From positions 4,154,001-4,218,000 of the forward strand of contig CM071591.1 of the NCBI GenBank assembly GCA_036429605.1: 64,000 bases of DNA. Reading direction: 5' to 3'. The position numbers and the translations under genes are program-made. Shown piece by piece: positions 12,856-24,573 of the stretch. Source of the DNA: Cladobotryum mycophilum (Eukaryota > Ascomycota > Sordariomycetes > Hypocreales > Hypocreaceae). The notes beneath the pieces are model-generated. The model ran no database searches and was not told where the DNA came from. It saw nothing but the letters and a program-made list of their open reading frames with translations. Every line of letters begins with the position of its first letter. The stretch's first letter is position 1.

Positions 12856-15046
12856 GATGAGACGTGGTTTTCTGGTTCTTTGGCTTAGGGTTCGATTTTG
12901 TGTTGATTGCAAGTTTGATGTTGCAGCGATGGTTTTTTGTCGGACGATGGAAGAGGTTAAAATACGTCAAAGGAATGATGAAGAGAGATAAAAGCTTGCG
13001 TGCCAGTGGGGGGCGGGGAGAGAGAGGAATTCGATGAAACCGGTTGGTGAGACGATCAACGTCATCTAAGTTGGAGACACCGCCACCTCGCTTGGCCAGC
13101 GCGCCGAGACAACGATGCTTAATTATTAGAGGAGCTGAAGCTTCGTCGACGTCTGATTGCCCAGTGGCTAGCAAATGAATTGCTTGTGTTAGCGTAGTTG
13201 GCGCGTCACTGCAGCTGTTCATTGGCGTCGAAACATGCATATGCCTGTCAAGCTGAAGCTGCCAAGCTCCGTCTGCCGATGACATGAGTGAGGAGGGTTG
13301 GAGGGGCACGAGTTGATGATGAGGGGGAGGGGCAAACTACAGGCGTCATGGGCGTCTTGGACTCCTAGCAGGTTCACAGGACAAACAGCAGCAGCACTAT
13401 TTTGTGTTCATAAATCTCAAGACTATGCCCATGTTCATAGCAGGTCTTTGAATAATATACACTCTTGAATTATCATTACCTCCCTATCCTGCAGGTTATT
13501 CGATCCTTATCTGCAACGATCAACGTCACCTTGGGCGTTCTAGCATGATGGATGCATGGAAACCACTGCGGGGCACGACCACTGTCAACTTACAGCTGCA
13601 GCACGTCCGGTAGCCGCATTCCACGAACCAACCACCATGCGTCAACATCCACCTTGCATCACTATTTAACGAGTCTCGGGAAACACCAACCCCTCTTTGT
13701 ATGTTGGTTTTTTGACTGTGAGATAGATTAGTTGGCTTGAGTCTATACCGCAGACTAGGTAGCCGAAATGGCTGTCCTCGTTACGCTTGAGCCTGATTGC
13801 AAGAATCGAGCGGGAACTCCTTGACCACTCCTAGCATTGACGGACAGGATATCCTATGGCTTCATGGCCTGTATCTCCTAGGATATCGAAATCCTTCTTT
13901 TCAACTCATCGGAGTATGGCATCAGACAACTGCAGGAGATACACAGTGCGTCCCCTACTTCCGTCAAGGACAAGAACTTGCGCCTACGGCGATGTTACTG
14001 TCGCCATGGTCGAGCAAGAATTCTAAGCCGCGACAGCTACAAGACCGCCATGATTACGAACAGCATTGGGTCTCTGGCTTCTGTTTTCCGATGGCATCGC
14101 AACCCCCGCCGCGGATACGCATACATGCGATTCACACCAATTCTTCAATGTCAAAAAGCATTCAATCTTCTTCATATCGCGAAGTAGGAGACGAGACAGG
14201 AAATCCCCGTATAATATCGACGCTTTGAGTGCCAGAAGTCGCAGTCCCCTCGCTAAGGAAGGACAAAGAGCTGAGACGAGAAAAGAAGAACAAGCCCTCC
14301 ACCAATCCATCTGTCGCTAGCAAGCCGAAAAACCCAACTGCTCAACGTTGGAACTGCTCCCACGGAAGCTAGTAATGAACACAATGGCGATTGGGTGGTT
14401 GGAACTTGTATTGGCATGGTGAGTAGCCAATACCACGAGTCTTCAGTGATTGCCACTAACAAGGGAATGTGACAGGGAGCGATCTGATCAAAGACATACA
14501 ACCAAAATTGTCAATCAATCAGAAGACCCGTGCTCGTTACGATATACAAACCGGACGATTTGGACAAGGCGGATGCCCGCAATCCCACTCCCCCAACCAT
14601 ACACTACAACAGACCACACCCCAACGCCTGAAAACAAGATGCTCCCGCTAGTATAGGTGTCAATCTCGCCTAACCTAGAGACGCCCTCATGACAAGAGAA
14701 AAAAAAGGAGGAGTCCTCTTGATTTTGAACACTACAGAATCGATACTAAGTCGTAGTGGAAGTAGAAGCCTCGGATTTATCGGCCACAAAAGAAAAGAAA
14801 TAGACTGTCCATGTTTTTGAGGACGACATTGTTTGGTTCTGATTGCAAGTTGGTGGCGAATGGTTGCTAAGCTGGTCCACTACGATTGCGGTGCGCGGCG
14901 ATTGTTGATCGCAAATGGTCCCGCCAAAGGGTCTCCAGATGTATTACTCCGTAGGTAGTCAATCGGGAGAAGCGGGAGAAACCGAAGAGAAGAAAGAGGA
15001 GCATATGTTTCAAGTTGTGGTATTCTACCCTGTTTTCTAAAGTGTT

Positions 15047-15047
15047 C

Positions 15048-15079
<32 letters not shown>

Positions 15080-15084
15080 TTTTT
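15047..15084. repeat. (CTTT)n microsatellite
   Basis: About nine CTTT units followed by a T run, in intergenic DNA. Confidence 0.9.
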
Positions 15085-16431
15085 GTCAAACCTCCCAACC
15101 CCATTCATACCGTCTTTTTATTACTCATTATACAAACGGTTCGAAAAAGCCCTTACTTCTAGTGACCCACCCAGCATCGTGGGCTAGACCATGGATTCAT
15201 ACGTTGATAGAATGGAGGGGCCATTGTCCGAATATAGTCTCAGCAATGGGCAACTTCAGCGTCACTGAGAACAAGACAGACAGTCAGACAGACAGACTGG
15301 GGGAGCGCATTGACACGAACTCACGACGGGACCGATAGGCAATGGCGCTTCTGCATGTTGCGGGACGTAAAATCAGGGAAAAGAAAAGAAAACCACCTGA
15401 GAAATGCCCAAGCCCTTGTCCGTTGCTTTCTTTTTTTGTTCTTTTCTTTGCTTTTCATGGCAAACTTGTGTCTCTCCCTGCGGGTGATAGGTAATCAGGC
15501 TGTCCAAGCCAATGTCGTCACTTGATCAATATTTGGAGACCAATGTCTTGCCTGTAAGAAGCATGTCTGTGACTGTATGCAAGGGCGAGGAGAGAAGTGT
15601 TGACAAGTACAGGGCATCCATGGCTATTCGCCTGCGTCAGCTGCCCATTGTTTGCTTTGATTCGATCGCTCCCTACATAAACAACACAGGAACCCCCATG
15701 TAATCAGGTAATGGGCGCGTAGCATCCGGAAAATGTCAAAAATACGAAATGCTGGTCTCGCAGGTGGCGCCAATCAAGATCTAGCATGGCGTCCAGTTCA
15801 GATCGGACGGCGTTTGGGGGGCTTTTCCTCCTTGTAAAATTGTAACCCACCCGCTGTAAGGAGTAAAAAAATGGCATCCCACAAGAATCAGAATCAGGTT
15901 GTGGTTTCCACTCCAATCCCACATCATACTAATACATGCCGCCGCCGCAGCTGCACTCTGAGGGAGGCGGGCAGGTAGGAAGGGAGAGAGAGGGGAGGGG
16001 GTTCCTGTCAGCTCGCCTCTTGACTTGCATCTGCATCCTGCTCCAGCGTCACAGTACGGATAGTTGCGAGTATCGTTCGTTTCAATGCATCTCATTAGAT
16101 TACACGGCAATGAGCATAGATTGCGATTTAGAACCTCTCCAAGTAGCCGCTTATTAGACTGTAAACTAGAAATCCCCATACTCCCTGATCCTGACAGCAG
16201 ATCTCGTTGAGCACCAACAGCCCAGGGGGGAAGGGGGAGGGGGAAGAGGAATCAACAGAGATGGGAAAGCACCCACGAGTTTTGCCAGCCCACTTTCCCT
16301 TGTACCTGACATTAGATCTCGCTCATGACGTTGCTTCTGCGTGAGAGGTGTAAATGGGAAAGTCGTGAGGACTTGCCCTTTGTCGAGGGCGTTCCCCCCA
16401 CCCCCATGGTTTTCTACATATATGGGCATTT

Positions 16432-16481
16432 CTCTTCTCTCTTCTTCTTTTTCTTCTTCTTCTTCCTCTTCTCTTCTCTCC
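16432..16481. repeat. (TTC/TCT)n pyrimidine tract
   Basis: Imperfect TTC and TCTTC units in the CT-rich stretch upstream of the Rac gene; likely promoter or leader sequence. Confidence 0.85.
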
Positions 16482-16776
16482 AAAACAGCATGGGCTATTG
16501 TTGTCTTCTTCTCCCACTGCCCGTCCTCGAGCCAGCATTCACATCCTGCTCAGCATCCTGCGAGCAAAGCAACAAGTGTTCAGCATTCAAAGTGTTCGTA
16601 CTACTTATTCTTCCTCCCGTCTTCGACATCCCTCCTCTCTCTAGCGCGTGTTTTCCCTACCCACCGGTGCTTCTCACCCTCTGCCCGGGCCATCTGATTT
16701 GTCCCTTTCATGCATCTAAACGCGTTACGGGTCTGAGCTCCAGCAATCTCCCCTCTCTAAAACCCACCCGCCACAG

Positions 16777-16822
16777 CACACACACACACACACACACAGA
16801 GCACAGCACAGCACAGCACCAC
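16777..16822. repeat. (CA)n then (CACAG)n tracts
   Basis: Eleven or so CA dinucleotides followed by CACAG-like units, about 390 bases upstream of the Rac start codon. Confidence 0.9.
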
Positions 16823-17209
16823 ACAGCAGAGCAACGCTAGCCTACCTTACCCAAGGGTCAATCGTCTCTTCTACAGCTCTGCGGCTGAACCCCAGTCAAC
16901 CTGCTTCACGTTAATGCAGAGTTCCCCAAACTCGACATCGTCATCTCCATCTTCCCGTCAATCAACTTGTTCTTCTGCCACTGCCTTATTCTTTTTTTGT
17001 CTCTAAGCCGACTGTTTGTTGCAAGCTTCCTCTACCTGGCCGCCGACTAACGCGATACCCCTCGTCAAGACACACAGCACTGATTTCCCCAGGAAAAGGA
17101 TCATCGCTTTACCTTGAGAGTCCTGATTCCAACCTCCCCTCCTTCCGCCACATCCTAACATACCGCCTATCTCCAACCAAGGCCGAACGCGAATTCCTGC
17201 GCAGTAGCC

Positions 17210-18161
17210 ATGGCTCAAGCCGGTGTTCAATCGTTGAAGGTAGGTTTTCCGGCGCCTGCTGTTGCACTCTTGATCGTCTTCTAACTATTCTGTACAGTGT
17301 GTGGTCACTGGTGACGGTGCGGTTGGCAAGGTTAGTTTTCTCGCTTTCGGTCTCGCTCTGCGGTTATACGCGGCGCTTGTGGACTGACATCTTCGATATA
17401 GACCTGCCTCCTCATCTCGTATACCACCAATGCGTTTCCGGGCGAGTACATTCCAACTGTGTTGGTCATCCCTCCCCGAATCATCTGACCGTGGTGCGCG
17501 GAGAAACTGACTGACTCTTTCCTGACTCCTAGGTTCGACAACTACTCGGCGAGCGTCATTGTCGATGGGAAGCCCATCAGCCTCGGACTTTGGGATACTG
17601 CTGGCCAAGAGGACTATGATCGATTGCGACCACTATCGTATCCCCAGACCGACGTCTTTCTGATTTGCTTCTCGGTTGTCAGCCCTCCATCGTACGATAA
17701 TGTCGCTGCCAAGGTACTATAAAAACTATATCCAATGTCGCAAATTTAACTGCCAGCGCTCTAACACATTACAGTGGCTACCCGAGATCACCCACCACTC
17801 GTCTGGAACCCCCATCATCTTGGTCGGCACCAAGATCGATCTTCGAGATGACCCCGCGACACGTGCTGCTCTGACCAAGCAGCACATGGAGCCCGTCAAG
17901 TACGAGAACGTCCTCAACTACGTCAAGGAGGTGAACAAGACGCAGAAGATCATCTACAAGTACATTGAGTGCTCTGCCCTCACTCAGCGGAACCTGAAAA
18001 GCGTCTTCGACGAGGCCATTCGGTAAGCAACCAAGTCCCCTCGCTTGCCCACGAGACCTGTTTTTTTTTTTGGGACCTAAGCTCACCGAATTTATAGCGC
18101 GGTCCTGAACCCCCAACCCACGACTTCGAAGACCAAGAAGTCCAAGTGCTTGGTCCTGTAA
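17210..18161 (+). CDS. rac1: Rho-family GTPase Rac
   Basis: Six exons (17210-17239, 17298-17330, 17402-17460, 17533-17713, 17775-18022, 18098-18161) give 204 residues. The P-loop GDGAVGKT (15-22), switch I YIPTVFDNYS (37-46), switch II DTAGQEDYDRLRP (62-74), GTKID (119-123) and SAL (168-170) are all present. The tail is a polybasic stretch ending in CLVL, a CAAX box of the geranylgeranyl type. Rac proteins cycle between GTP and GDP at the plasma membrane and drive polarity, actin and NADPH oxidase signalling in filamentous fungi. The first half matches canonical Rac almost residue for residue, but from about residue 99 to 165 it departs strongly and appears to carry about five extra residues near 154-161 before the IECSAL motif, making it longer than the usual 199 or so. 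It could be a fast-evolving Rac or a second Rac paralogue. It is transcribed towards the NOP6-like gene. Confidence 0.95.
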
Positions 18162-18872
18162 AGAATCCAACAAGAACGATTTCGTTTTCCGTTACGTACA
18201 TCGGATATGGCGGGCCAGTCACCCTAGATCTGACGAAAGATTTGCGATGTTTTTATTTTATTTTGCTACACGGCCGATTACGATCCTGGCCTTGGGGATA
18301 GCGTCCCCCCATTTGGGTCCTGTTTCGAGACCCAACTCATACATGGATGGAATTAGAAGAATTTAGCTATTAATTGAGGGAGAGGTTGAACCATGGACTC
18401 GATGTATTTCTGTAATGAAAAATGGTCCTGGTCCTCCAACGATGGGTCCCCTCATGTTATTGTGTTTTGTTTTTTTATTCCCTAGGCTGTGTGTTTGTTG
18501 ATTTCGATCGAATTGCCATGAAATGCTGGGTGTTTGCGCGACTCTTTGCCTGACGAGTCACGTTTTCCTCACATTTCCGTCTTTCTTCTCTTGTTCATGG
18601 CCCAGAATGTTGGAGGGAATAATCTTGCTTGCTACAGGACAATCCTGTCAATTTGCTATTTCCTTATACTTGTCGTTTCCTGCAAGGCTCGCTCAAAGTC
18701 AAAGTTGTTGCTCTCTGTTTTCGTGTCACTTGATAGAATGTACACGCATGGCGGCATGGCTACCGGCATTTTGCTTTATCGCATAGGTCAGATATCAAGT
18801 ATGGAGACATGAATGCATGTGAAGATCAAAAATTCCACTCAATTCCTTGGGGGTATCTAGGGGTTCTTCTTT

Positions 18873-18913
<41 letters not shown>

Positions 18914-19124
18914 CTGTTGCATATAAATCATATGCGTCATGCTGATTTTTATCCCAACTTCTCTATCTGCAGCAGATATTTTTCCTTTTCTGCCAGAATG
19001 AACACAAGCGTAAATACTCAAAGCTCTTCCCGTTTTTTTTCCAACATGCAAGCATTAAACAATTAGGGGGGGGAGAAACCCCGATTTGGTTTTCGTAACA
19101 AAAAAAAAACAGAGAACCATTTCT
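18162..19124. other. convergent intergenic region
   Basis: Shared 3' region of the Rac gene and the NOP6-like gene. It holds 3' untranslated sequence and a CT microsatellite; I see no gene in it. Confidence 0.7.
18874..18915. repeat. (CT)n microsatellite
   Basis: Roughly seventeen CT units with two CG interruptions, in the 3' region between two convergent genes. Confidence 0.9.
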
Positions 19125-20177
19125 TTACTGGCCGAGATTGGGGAGTCGAGCGAGACGGCTGGGGTGTATGCCGCCCGTCGCCTGGGACTGGTCCTTGGTT
19201 CCGCCGTTCTCTACCTTGTCGGTCTTTTCCTTTTCAATTCTCTTGGTGCGGTTCTCATCGAGCTTCTTGTTCTTTTCGAAGATCTTGTTTTGGCGGTTCT
19301 GGTTCTTGCCTCCTCCACCGGCGCTGTGCGTCTGTTAGCTTATTGTTTCCGGATCTGTGGCATGATTGGAATAGGGGACTTACGTTAACTCAACGTTAAT
19401 CTTGCGTTCAACGGAAACACCATCGTTAAAGGTGGAGTGGTGGAACTTGTCTAGACAGGTGCGCTGGTGCTGGGGGGTAGCAAACTCGACAAAGGCAATG
19501 CCCCGGCAAGGGTTGGGGTCGCCCTTCTTGGTGAGGCAGCGGACGGCAATGGGCTTGAGGGAGGCAAAGTGCGCCGAGATGGTGGCCGCGGTGGCACTGT
19601 AAGGCAGGTTGCCGACGAAGACAATGTTGCGGCCGGGTTTCTGAGCTGCGGACTCGTCGAGGTCGATTGCATCGCCGCCAGGGGTGATGTCATTATCGCC
19701 ATTGGAGGTTGTGGTTTCGGGCTTGGCTGGGGGAGCGTGGGCGACCTTGTTCTCCTTTCTCTGGGACTTCTTCTCCTTCTTCTTTTCTCTGCGCTCGGCC
19801 TTCTTGGCCTCTTTGTTGTCTCCGTTCACTTCTGTAGTAGCCTTCTTGTCCTTCTTAGGCTCTGACTCTGTAGACTCCTTAGGCTTGGGTTGCTCCTCGT
19901 CAACTTCCATGTCATCACCCTCGGGAAGGTCCTGAAGATTCTTGCGCTTGTCCTTCTTCTCCTTGCGGGATTCCTTGTCGCTCTTCTTCTTCTTGTCCTT
20001 CTTGTCCTTCTTGTCTCCCTTTGACTTTTTCACCTCGCCATTGGTCTCGGCGTCATCGTCGCTCCTCTTGCGCTTCTTATCAGACTTGTCCTCTGCGATA
20101 GTATCGGCGACGGGCTTCTTCTCCTCTACTGCGGCCGCAACCGCAGAAGCCTCCTTTGCTGCACGCTTGCTCTTCAT
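19125..20177 (-). CDS. NOP6: nucleolar RRM protein, NOP6-like ribosome biogenesis factor
   Basis: Exons 20177-19384 and 19323-19125 join through a 60-base intron (GTAAGT donor, GCTAACAG branch) to give 330 residues. Residues 1-180 are a highly charged Lys/Glu/Asp-rich tract with many KKDKK-like nuclear or nucleolar localisation patches. One RRM spans about 184-263, with RNP2 IVFVGNL and RNP1 RGIAFVEF. The second exon adds a basic tail rich in Gly, Asn and Lys (GGGGKNQNRQNK and so on). NOP6 proteins bind pre-rRNA in the 90S/small-subunit processome. The layout (basic N-terminus, a single RRM, basic tail) fits the fungal NOP6 family; a generic RRM protein is the alternative. It is longer than the yeast protein of about 225 residues because of the charged N-terminus. 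Confidence 0.85.
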
Positions 20178-21327
20178 TTTGTTTTCTGGGTGACACTGTA
20201 GAAAAGAGAAACAGAAGTAAAGGGGTGTGTTGATCTTGGTTTTAGGAATTGGATTGGGTTTGCGAGGTTATCCAAGATTGTAACGCTGAATACTAGGTAG
20301 GTCGAATAGTTTGGAGATACCAGAGGAAGAAAAAAATATGTCGTAGCGCGGAATTTGCCATGGGAAAAGTTTTAGTGGGGCTGTGGTGAGCGCACTTGGG
20401 ATTGGCGCTAAAGCCGAGTGTCCCCCCATGTTTCTTTCCTTATCGCGAGATGGGTAATGCGGACCAACAGTGAGGGACGGAATGCCGATTAAGCAGACGT
20501 TTGACAGTATAACGGCATTTCTTAAAGATTGGATGGCTGGAAGCTTTGATCAGATGCAACGTTCATCGGGTATAGTTTCTCTTATTTTTTTATTATTTTT
20601 TATTTTACTCTCGCTATTCTATTCTTGTATACATAAATTTTGCCATTTTGCGCTATACGACCAGTTACTAGGACCCCTCCTGCATGCAACATGGCCATTG
20701 ACCTTACTAGGTCAAAGTTGCCGGCCAGATGAGACTCTATTATCATTTTCACCTGACATATGATAGACCAACGGCTTTCCAAAAAGTCCACGAGTTGCGG
20801 GAATTGCTCTCATATGGCTACCTACTTTCTGAAGCTCCATGACAGGTCAATAATACGGAGGAGGAATAGCTACATTGGTGCGGAATAAAGCCACTTCAGT
20901 GCGGAGTCCGTGGCTGGGCTTCTAGAAACTCGCCATCTTCCTTCTGGACTCGTTTCAGGCCTTGCATCTTACCAATAAGATTTATTTTATTTTCATTTTA
21001 TTTTATCAAAACTATAGCATACAAAACATAAGGACAAGGTGTAAGCATGGCATGGTCCTCTCTCATCAGTGCCGATATGGGAATGGCCCCAAAAAACTTG
21101 CCATAGGCCTGTACCGGATGGCTTGGTGGGGCAATCCAATATGACCCAGCGCGCTCCAATTTTTTCCCACTTGCCATGTTCAGGCCGGTCTCAGTGCTTT
21201 TAGGCGCTTACCCCGCAAAGACTACAGGGGTCTCAAACCCTCTAAAGTCCCTGTGGCGCACACATACACACACTCACACCCCAAGAAAAGGTCCACCAAC
21301 ACATCTGGAACCTTTGGAAGCTTGAGG

Positions 21328-21352
21328 CTCTCTCTCTCTCTCTCTCTCTCTC
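21328..21352. repeat. (CT)n microsatellite
   Basis: Twelve CT dinucleotides in intergenic DNA. Confidence 0.9.
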
Positions 21353-22206
21353 GCTCCTGTCATGACAGGCAGGGTGCGGAGACGGAGAGACGAAGGATTT
21401 TGGGGGATGGGAAAACGTACGCCACGTCTCCAAATCTGGACGGATTGGCTACTCTCTTTCTTGACAACACGTCAACCGATTGATACTTTGTTCTTTTATA
21501 GTACCTAGTAGCAATCATGGAAAGTTCCTCTCTTGGCCTCCTCCCCTCACGACCTCTTCGCAAGAAGAACATTCATTGGATGGGCTTCTTTTGGGCCTTC
21601 CTTTGGGCCTCACCATCCTCGTAACATCCTCGTAATACACAGGGGAGAGCGAGCCCTTCAAGTCGAATGACAAACCGCTTTGCTAATACTACCGTCGGCT
21701 TCTACCGCCAACGTAATGTAATGCCAAAGGCCCGATCCATCCATTTTGAGGTCCAGCTGATCGGTCATCAAATTATTCCACCACAAGAAATTGAGAAAAA
21801 CCCCAAAGATGTAAACGGGGGATCCTATCGGGGATCATCGTGAACCTTGTCCCTGACAGGGGAGAGTGGGAGGGGGAGAGGATGCGCGGCTGCGTGGTCT
21901 AGCCTCAAGGACTTTGGCCCTGTGGTAATACCACCCCCCTTAAAGGGGAAGCTTAAGATGCTGGGCACAAGTACATTTAGCATGCCCATCGCCGCATGCG
22001 AGCTTCTATTTTTCGATCCGTTTTTCTGTTTGTGTGGCTTTGAATGCAACCCCAAGGTTTGATCTACCCGTCACCACTTTCCCAGATATGTTTCTCCTCT
22101 TATAGGAGGACCCTTACCCGCTTGCCAAGATTGAAACCTCCTCCCACATTGTTCCACCACTAGTAGATTGTACCTCCAGAAAAAAAGGTGCCAGGAGAAC
22201 GTAAAA

Positions 22207-22267
22207 AGAAGGAAAGAAAGAGCGAGAGCAAGAGAGAGATAGAGAGAGAGAGAGATAGAGAGAGAGA
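22207..22267. repeat. (AG)n purine tract abutting a start codon
   Basis: Imperfect AG dinucleotides run for about 60 bases directly into the ATG at 22268, so they form the leader of the MFS transporter mRNA if that start is right. Confidence 0.85.
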
Positions 22268-24337
22268 ATGGGGACGGACAACATCGCTTCTACTTCTGAG
22301 AAGGCAACAGCAGCAGCAGGTGGGATCAAGAATGCGGATGAAAGCCTCCGGACCGGGAGCCACTCCCCCAACCGGGTGGCATCAGGGAATGCCTCCTTCC
22401 GCGACATTGACGAGAAGAAAGTGCTGCGCAAGGTATTTCAAACACGCCACTATGGGAGGAAAGGGCGATTGATTAACCACTGAACTCTACAGATGGACAT
22501 GCGACTCATTCCTATGCTCGCACTCCTCTACCTCCTCTCATTCCTCGACAGTAAGCCATCACCACCACCATCACCACCACCATTGAATCAATATGTATAT
22601 CAAGGTGAGAGATTTGAAATATTTAATTACTAATAATGTATTCCAGGAGGCAACATTGGAAATGCCAAAATCGAAGGCCTCATCGAGGATCTCCACATGA
22701 CGCCCAACCAGTACAACTGGTGTCTCACGGTACGACAGAGGCCTTCAAACAAGACTTCTGGCATTTCACGCATTAGAACTAACAAGTTTTTCAGGTATTT
22801 TTCTTTACCTATGCCGCCTTCGAAGTACCCAGCAATCTTCTACTCAAGAAATTACGGCCGAGTCGTTGGCTTCCCCTCATCATGGTCTGTTGGGGCACCG
22901 TCATGACCCTCATGGGAATCGTCAAGAACTATCACGGGCTCCTGATTGCACGACTGTTTCTGGGGTTGACAGAGGCTGGCCTATTCCCCGGAGTTGCTGT
23001 AAGTATACTACTGCTCCCCCTCCCTCTCTCCAACACTCAACAACCGCTTCGGACTTTCCGGCTCAAGTCGTCATCAATTCTCATAGAGCTGACAATGAAG
23101 TAGTACTACCTGACCATGTGGTACTGCCGCGACGAAATCCAACTCCGAACAGCCCTGTTCTTCTCCACAGCTTCTATCGCAGGTGCCTTCTCGGGCCTCC
23201 TCGCTTTTGCTATTAGCAAAATGGACGGCGTCGCCGGTCTCGCTGGCTGGCGTTGGATCTTCATTCTGGAAGGAATAGCAACAGTCCTAGTCGCCGTCAT
23301 GGCCTTCTTCGTGCTCCACGACTTCCCCGAGACGGCCAACTTCCTCACCGAAGAGGAGCGTGAGTTCATCGTCTATCGCCTCAAGTACCAGGGCCAAATC
23401 TTCATCAACGATGGCGTCGAACAAGTCCACGTCGCACAAGCAGAAGAATTCCGATGGGAATATATCCGCCAAGCCTTTACAGACTGGCAGATCTGGGTTA
23501 ACATCTTAGTCTACTGGGGCGTAAGTCCCCCTTTTCTCCCATTAAGGCATCTACATGTGTGACAATACTGACGCCCCTGAATGCAGGTCGTATGCCCCCT
23601 CTACGGCATTAGTCTCTTCCTCCCCACCATCATCAAAAGCTTGCACTACACCTCCAGCAAAGCCCAACTCATGACTGTTCCAATCTATGTTGTCGCCGCC
23701 ATCCTCGCCGTCATCACTGCCTATCTTTCCGACAAAGCTAAGAAGCGAAGCCCCTTTGTCATCGGCTTCCTGTTCCTGATGATTGTGGGGTACGCCATGT
23801 AAGTCAACTGCCTCCCTGGGGGGATTGGAGCTACGCTCTTGGAATGGTCAAGACTAATCGGCCCTACTTAGGTGCATATCCTCTTCCAACCCCAAAGTCG
23901 TATACGGCGGTGTCTTCCTCGTAGCTGCCGGCATCTACCCCGCGTTCCCCGGCGTCATCTGCTGGTTATCCAACAATCTGTCAGGGAGCTATAAACGAAG
24001 TGCTGGAATGGCTATTCAAATCGGAGTCGGAAATCTCGGCGGCGTGAGTGGAAGAAGCAAACACGTGTTTAGTGAGGAACCGAACTAACTGCTACCGCAG
24101 GCCATGGCTTCCAATTTTTACCGCCAGACCGACAGTCCACGATACATCCTAGGCCACGCCTTAGAACTAGGATTCATCACTCTCGGAATAGTTGCAGCAT
24201 TTATTCTAATATTCTGTTACAGCAAAATAAATAGGAAACGTGAGCGGGAGCTCGCGGATGGCGCGGGCTTGAGCGTCACAGCCCAGGAACTATCTAAACT
24301 AGGAGATAGAGCCGTGACATTTAGATACATATTCTAA
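22268..24337 (+). CDS. MFS transporter, anion:cation symporter family (TNA1/DAL5-like)
   Basis: Eight exons (22268-22432, 22493-22550, 22647-22729, 22795-22998, 23104-23520, 23587-23798, 23872-24043, 24101-24337) join cleanly into 515 residues with seven introns of 57-105 bases. The family hallmark is SFLDRGNIGNAKIEGL at the first membrane segment; twelve hydrophobic segments follow, with a soluble loop in the middle (about residues 245-295). Members import small organic anions such as nicotinate, allantoate, pantothenate or related acids with protons at the plasma membrane; the exact substrate cannot be read from sequence. The last exon ends 236 bases from the stop of the converging CFEM-like gene. 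All key regions are present, so it looks functional. Confidence 0.93.
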
Positions 24338-24573
24338 CTATAATCACCTTCATTTGCAGAGGCTTGGAAACAATAAACGTCCATTGATCAACATTCCTCG
24401 TTATTACTAGTGCTAACGTATCTGCCATTAGTTTGGGTATTAAAAAGGCGTGATAACAAGACCAATAAGAATGGCAACCTGCGAGCCATATCCCTACCAT
24501 AAACGACAAAAATGATGAACTAAACTTTTATGCCCAGCTGCCCATACCTCCAGATGTAATAAAGCCACTACAA

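Larger units (their letters stand above)
12856..17209. other. intergenic region and pyrimidine-rich leader of the Rac gene
   Basis: No gene is supported in 4.3 kb. At 14419-14475 there is an intron-like unit (GTGAGT donor, CCACTAAC branch, GACAG acceptor) on the plus strand, but flanking frames do not join into a recognisable protein. From about 16430 the plus strand is strongly CT-rich, with TTC, CA and CACAG tracts, as in promoters and leaders of well-expressed fungal genes; this is most likely the Rac promoter and 5' untranslated region. A TTACTCCGTAGGTAG word sits at about 14944. Confidence 0.55.
20178..22267. other. divergent promoter region
   Basis: About 2.1 kb between the divergent NOP6-like gene and the MFS transporter gene. 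It contains AT-rich stretches near 20580 and 20985, a TACTAGGTAG word at 20291-20300, a CT microsatellite at 21328-21352, a GTACCTAGTA word at 21501-21510 and a purine tract that runs into the transporter start codon. I see no gene. Confidence 0.6.

Noticed and set aside
13797..14320. Three overlapping plus-strand frames of 69-143 residues
   Set aside because: They overlap in different phases, show no family and do not join through the intron-like unit at 14419.
16325..16840. Open frame of 171 residues upstream of Rac
   Set aside because: Its Phe run comes from the TTC tract and its His-Thr run from the CA tract; this is leader DNA.
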